From contig NW_006499827.1 in NCBI RefSeq assembly GCF_000471905.2, positions 3,362,501-3,426,500 of the forward strand: a DNA stretch of 64,000 nucleotides, given 5' to 3'. The notes under the pieces were generated by a model. It ran no database searches. It saw only the letters and a program-made list of their open reading frames with translations, and was not told where the DNA came from. Origin of the DNA: Amborella trichopoda (Eukaryota; Streptophyta; Magnoliopsida; Amborellales; Amborellaceae). The stretch's first letter is position 1. Each line of letters begins with the position of its first letter. Below are positions 58,913 through 64,000 of this stretch, piece by piece. Made by a program: the position numbers and the translations under genes.

Positions 58913-60850
58913 CCCCCCCTTTCACCCTCTTTGAATTATGCAATGGTAACTGTATGATTCAAAACCATATATTAAATTAAAATAAATCAAGGGAAATTTA
59001 AATTGTGAAATTAAAGTACTTCTAAATCTTCAGAGCTATGCTTTATACATGTTTTACATAATTAATAGAGACTAGAAGAAGTGAATCAAATTGCACAAGA
59101 TGCAATATAAAAGGTAATTATTGAGAAAAAGAGTAAGGAAAAGAACAAGTCAATTATCAGTTGAGGGATCACATCAAACTGCACAAGGTGCAACATAAGG
59201 GACTAAGATTGAGGGGGAGAAAATGAAAAAAAAAAAAAAAATTCTTATTTTCCTCTTTCTTTGTGAGGTGGACATTTTGGCAGAAAAGGGGGTTGGAGAG
59301 GGAGCCTTAGTCATACTGATCAGTTGTTCTGTTTTACTTATTCATCTTTTTGTCTTTCCCAATTCATGCATTTCTATTTGTCTGCATTTTTGCATGCAAG
59401 TAGATTATGCATTTTCCTCTTGAATGAAATTGTTTATTCTTCAGAAAATAAAGGAAAAACAACAAGAATGTTGGGGATAAAAGTCATGGAGAAATCAAGC
59501 ACAATACTCCCGAACTCCTCCCAGGAGAGGGAGTGTTCCCTGCACGTTTGCCTTTTTATGCACATAGAGATAGGGGTAATCTGGCTCACTGTGAGTACAT
59601 CTTTTGGCATCAAGAGAGTTACCTTAAGCTTTTAAAAGTGCAAGCTTCCGTGTTGGTAGCCAAAGAAGATCCTAATAGCCTCATCATGTTCTCATGAGCT
59701 GCCTGGGCTATCTTTAATTGATCCATGCGCTCTGGATAGCCTGTGGTTATTCTAGTCCTTGTTTTCAAAATTGAGTTTAGAATATTCTTAGATGGCTCAG
59801 TCAGGCAACTCCAATGCCTCACCCATCTCCCCTTTCTTGTGCGACTCCTTAAAAGTCTTCCTCAAGGGCTGAAGAAATCCTGTAAGTTTTTTCAATGGTC
59901 GTTATTGTGAAAAACTTTTATTTTTCAATAAAGCAGAAAAAATCCTTCCAGAATATTTTGATTGTCATCTATTTTTCTGTTTTTTAAGATATTTTCTCAA
60001 ACTCCTTTTTACTTTTATTTTTTCTTATTTTCCTATTTTTTGGCTAATGCCTATTCATACCATGTGAAACAGAAACAACCACTTCTAGTTGTTCCCCTAT
60101 TACCAATTTTTGAACCTAGCTTAAGAGATGCAATATCATGTTTGATTGATCCTGAACAACTCAGAAATTTTGGCTGATGTTTTCTCATTCATAGGAATCC
60201 CATTTTATTTTTAATGCAACAGCCTCATAGTAAAATGAGAACAAAGAATGCATGTTAACAGGAAGGGCATGCGGCACCCAGGGTGCATTTCCCACTCTAA
60301 AGTCAAACAGATTGGCCGAGGTGCTGGGCCCTGCCTAGGCGCCGGGCGCTGCATGCTAGGCCGGCTGCCTAGGGGCTGCTTAGCATTTTGTGATAACTTG
60401 GTATACCCATTTCTAGCCATTGCTTTTTCCAAGTATTTTCATGGGCCAATGTCCCATAATGATTCTTTGGAGATCTCACATTTAAGGGAAACCTCAAACA
60501 TAGCTGGCAAATAATGTAGTAATCCCCTCTTCAGCCTTTTGCTTTATTTCTTCTGAACACCACAATTCCAGTCGTCTTAGTTTAGGCCACACTGAGTGTT
60601 ACCTTTTATCAGGAAAAGATTATAAGTACCCAGAAACTTCCTTTTCCCACTTAAGTATATGTCTGACATTATGTTTGTCTTCTTTTTTTTTTAGTACAAC
60701 TTGATGATGCATACTGTTCCCATGAAATGGAACTTCAGTTACAGGAAAAAGGGAAATTTATGATAAACTACTTAACATATGCACTTTTGTTTTTTTAAAT
60801 TTGATTTCAAAAAGCCCATCATAGGATACGGAATCATTGGCTAGAAATTT
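58913..60850. other. Intronic or intergenic DNA right of BBR exon 6
   Basis: No gene recognised. A GC-rich block with GCCTAGGCGCCGGGCG lies at 60,310-60,375, and AT-rich T runs at 59,960-60,050. Open frames at 59,223-60,514 have no domain signal. Confidence 0.45.
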
Positions 60851-61215
60851 TCCAATGTTTGGCAAGGAAATATGACGTTGACATTTTTTGTTAATTGTAA
60901 ACTGAAAATATTATATGCTCCCAAGGGAGCAAAATGGGTGGGAGGGAGGGAGGCGGGGAAATATGGCCTTGACATTTTCTGTCTATTATGAACGGAAAAG
61001 ATTATAGTGAAAGAGGGAGGGAGGGAGGGAGGGAGGGATGGGAGGGAAGGAGGGCAAGGAAATATCTCTTAGACAGCTTTTGTTTATTATAAGCTGAAAG
61101 GATTATAAAGGGAGGGGAGGTAAAGAGGGGGGAAGGGAGGGAGGTAGGGGGAGGGAGAGATGGATGGATGGATGGGAGGGAGGAATGGATGGATGGAGTT
61201 TAAGGGAGGGAGGGA
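60850..61215. repeat. (GGGA)n array within a ~100-bp tandem repeat
   Basis: Three degenerate units start GGCAAGGAAATAT..., contain TATTATAA-CTGAAA..GATTATA, and each ends in GGGAGGGAGGGA; the last continues into GGATGGATGGAT. Many GGG tracts with 1-3 base spacers could form G-quadruplexes on the + strand. Confidence 0.9.
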
Positions 61216-61342
61216 CATGATATGACACGATTATACTTGTGACCATTTATTGGGTATGATGATATAGATCATAGAATTTTACACATTTTATGAGTGTACT
61301 CTAATTACATGTGAATTCGGGTGCTTACTCCATGATTCTCAT

Positions 61343-61533
61343 GGCTGAGTTCCTATGTGTGCCCCTCAAGTGTTACATCCTCTTAAGGAGGTGTACATAG
61401 GATCCAATACATGCTTGCATATGCGTGTACCCCTCATTGCTGAGTTCCTATGTGTGCCCCTCAAGTGTTACATCCTCTTAAGGAGGTGTGCATAGGATCC
61501 AATACATGCTTACATATGCGTGTTTTTGTATGT
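61343..61533. repeat. 95-bp tandem duplication
   Basis: Two near-identical units (GCTGAGTTCCTATGTGTGCC ... CATGCTT(G/A)CATATGCGTG), differing at about three to four positions. Confidence 0.95.
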
Positions 61534-64000
61534 TGTTTCAGATTTGGGGTTAAAATGAAGACAAGAAAGGCAAATACGAAAGAGCATGAAAAAAAAAAGA
61601 AAGGCAAAAAGAAACCTATTAGGTAAAGGTTGAATCCATGTTAGAATAAGCCAATCTAGAAAATACTAATAATAATGAACATTGTTATTGAGTGGGTTTA
61701 ATGGATCTTACACAATAGGGTAATGTTGTGAATAAGTGGTTTTTAAGAAAACCCGCTTTGTTTTTTGGGAAGGGGCAAAAGTGGAAAGTTCCCCTTCCTC
61801 AGTTTCTAGCATGTGACGATGTATACCCTATGATTGGCTTTCTAAAAGTATGTAGAAAGGGGGTGAAATGTTAAATAGTTGATATTATAGGTGAATCTGA
61901 TAAATTTTTCCCCAAGTAAAGGGAACATATGATCAAAAGCTCAGAGCTCATCTCAATGAGGCATACTCATACACAATGGTATCATCCACAAGCTGAAAAT
62001 GGAACTACTTGATTCCAGTTTCAACCCTATTAGGAACTCTTGAAAGAGCTAGCCACTTTTATGGTCTCAATCATTGTAAACAGGAAAACGTCTAGTGGAT
62101 TATCTTGTTTAAGGTGTCTTAAGTTTGTGACTGTTATTTAACATCTGTCTTCTAGGTCTCCCATCTTCTGATAATAATCTGAGAGACACGTTTTACGAGT
62201 CTTGGAGTAAGGAGATTTTCATTTAAGTGGTCATAAGCTTTCTTCCATCTTACATATTATGGTTCTATCATCGTATAGGCCACGTAATGTTTCTCGTGTT
62301 TTTGGAGTTTGGCAGTTTGGCAGCAGATAAGCTCCATCAATCCCTGCTTATGAGCAATCCAAGCTCCATCAATCCCTTAACTCATCAGTCGATGAACAAT
62401 TCAAGCTCCTCCAAGGATCTTTCTCCCTCTCATATGACCCCCTTGACAAATTGCTGCAGTGAGGGGCATCATACAAAGTCCTTCAAATAGTTTGTGTTCT
62501 TAGAGACCAGTCAGCCTTCACCTCATTAAGGCATTCACCATCCTCCTGCTATGACATTGTTCATAATCTCCATAAATTTTTCATGAGTAATCACGGAGGA
62601 ATTGCTAGTGGAGGATTAGTTTTGGGATTGGAGTGCCATGTCACCTGAATGCAAGGTTCCGGCTACTAAGATCAGGAGTCCCTAACTTTTGGCAGTTCTT
62701 TAAAACTCAGCCACATGAGTTTGAGTATATATTTCTTCTTTTACTTTTTCAACGGTGGTTTTGGTGCTCTGCTACAAATGTTGTTTTGATCTGATAATAT
62801 TTCAGGCACACTTACCTCCCTGATGTTCTGATAGTATTTCTCCCAGTTGTAGGAAATTAGAAACTGATTCTTCTTGGCATAACTGGATAGACTATATCAT
62901 TCTTACAAGTGAATATGTGCCATCACAGGGATGTGTATGGGTCAATTTTCATTAGTAAAATTTCAGATTAATTATGTGTTAGTTATTATTTAAACTCCCT
63001 TCTCGTGAGAGAACCTTACTGCTTTGATGTTACCACCTATGCACAAAGGTCCATTCCAGAAGCTTTCAATCTAGTTCTAAGTCACACCAAAGACCCACTT
63101 GTTTACAGGATTACATACCTAGGTATTAAGAACTTTAATATCTTTCACTCCCTTCTTTTGTCAAATACAGAGAAACACATAAATACTGTTATCTCGTTTC
63201 CTTGTTTCTGTGTAATTAGAAGATGATAAGTTTAGGTAAAGAATCAGATGATGTGTGGGAACCTTGCAAATCTGTAGACTGCCTTCAGAACATCTTACCA
63301 TTAGTGTTTTACAACTCGGAGGAGTCGACTTGGACTCGCCTTTGGCACTCTGTTGAGGCGAATTCTGTGAATAAACTCGGCATGCAATGTAAAGTTATGT
63401 ATATTTTTACAAAATCACTAATAAATTTTGTATAAATATGTTTATATTTGATGATGATTCATGAGTTTTCTTATTATACGCCCTAGTTTTTCTATTTTTT
63501 TCCTTTTTTAGATTTTCTGAATTATTTCAAGCTACAAATCAATTTTTTTCCATGTTCCATTTTGCTATATACTTTTTTCCATCATACATAAATAAATGGT
63601 GCACACATGCAATCAATTATATTTTTAATGAATTTATTTTATTTTTGGATTTTTTTGTACTTCTTTTTGCCCCTTTTTTTTTTTTTGGCAATTTTTGAGC
63701 CCTTTCTGGGGTGATTCCTAAGCGCGAGCCGAGTTTTTGCACATTGCTTTCCATTGATCAGATTTATGCAACTGCATCCAAATAATGATGGCATTGGGAG
63801 TCTCAATACTGCTCTAGATCTTTAAGTTTCATACTCAATTTTTCTTCCTTCCCTACCAAGCATTAGGTAAGAGTTTACACCTTTTCATACCCTGTTGGGC
63901 CATGATTGGTGGCCTTTATGCACTCATTTGATACTTCTTTTTCTGTAGTTCAATAGACTGGACTGTGTTCCTGATAGATTCAATATATTGCATTTTGGGA
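61534..64000. other. Unassigned right end of the window
   Basis: I found no convincing exon, including the missing last exon of BBR. Open frames at 62,227-62,490, 63,005-63,226 and 63,223-63,435 have no recognisable domain. GC is slightly higher at 62,280-62,700 than around it. Confidence 0.4.

Noticed and set aside
62227-62490. 87-residue Ser-rich frame as a host gene
   Set aside because: No recognisable domain, no supported splice context and no repeat or codon evidence for selection.

Overview
The window is nuclear DNA of a flowering plant. It is AT-rich, holds two intron-containing plant genes of the ubiquitin system, and is otherwise filled with plant transposon families: MULE, hAT-like, Ty3/gypsy, Ty1/copia, L1 and RTE LINEs, and dense MITEs. 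I cannot name the species.

Layout. 1-2,390: stacked copies of a ~390-bp MITE, called F1 here. 2,390-12,690: one large decayed Mutator-like element (MULE) with long inverted ends. It carries a transposase gene on the + strand and, facing it on the - strand, an intron-containing plant mobile domain (PMD) gene absent from the ORF calls. A 1.5-kb hAT-like element and a palindrome-rich 669-bp element are nested inside it. 12,991-18,120: a broken chromovirus-type Ty3/gypsy element (- strand) with both LTRs, PBS and target duplication. 18,200-24,000: MITEs, and an L1 remnant split by a solo LTR.

24,535-33,118 (-): a seven-exon MAEA/GID9-type gene (LisH-CTLH-CRA, degenerate RING), a CTLH/GID E3 ligase subunit. 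Its 4.1-kb second intron is full of repeats and contains a 20-N gap. An F1 MITE with a perfect 9-bp target duplication lies 272 bp upstream of the start codon. 33,760-38,400: MITEs and AT-rich sequence. 38,785-50,540: LTR-retroelement remains. These include an LTR split by an insertion that carries a mitochondrial nad2 exon fragment, a broken copia element, and a tandem LTR-gag-LTR-gag-LTR series. 50,544-51,740: a foldback element whose end resembles the big MULE's ends.

52,562 to beyond 57,991 (+): a BIG BROTHER-related (BBR) RING-H2 E3 ligase gene. Six exons are visible; the last, with the final two RING cysteines, was not found and is probably past 64,000. The rest of the right side is repeat-bearing intron or intergenic DNA.

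The two host genes encode separate E3 ligase components and need not work together. The most noteworthy system is the two-gene MULE: transposase and PMD genes converge as mudrA and mudrB do in maize MuDR, and palindromic TACGGTACT...AGTACCGTA arrays at its ends recur in the element nested inside it.
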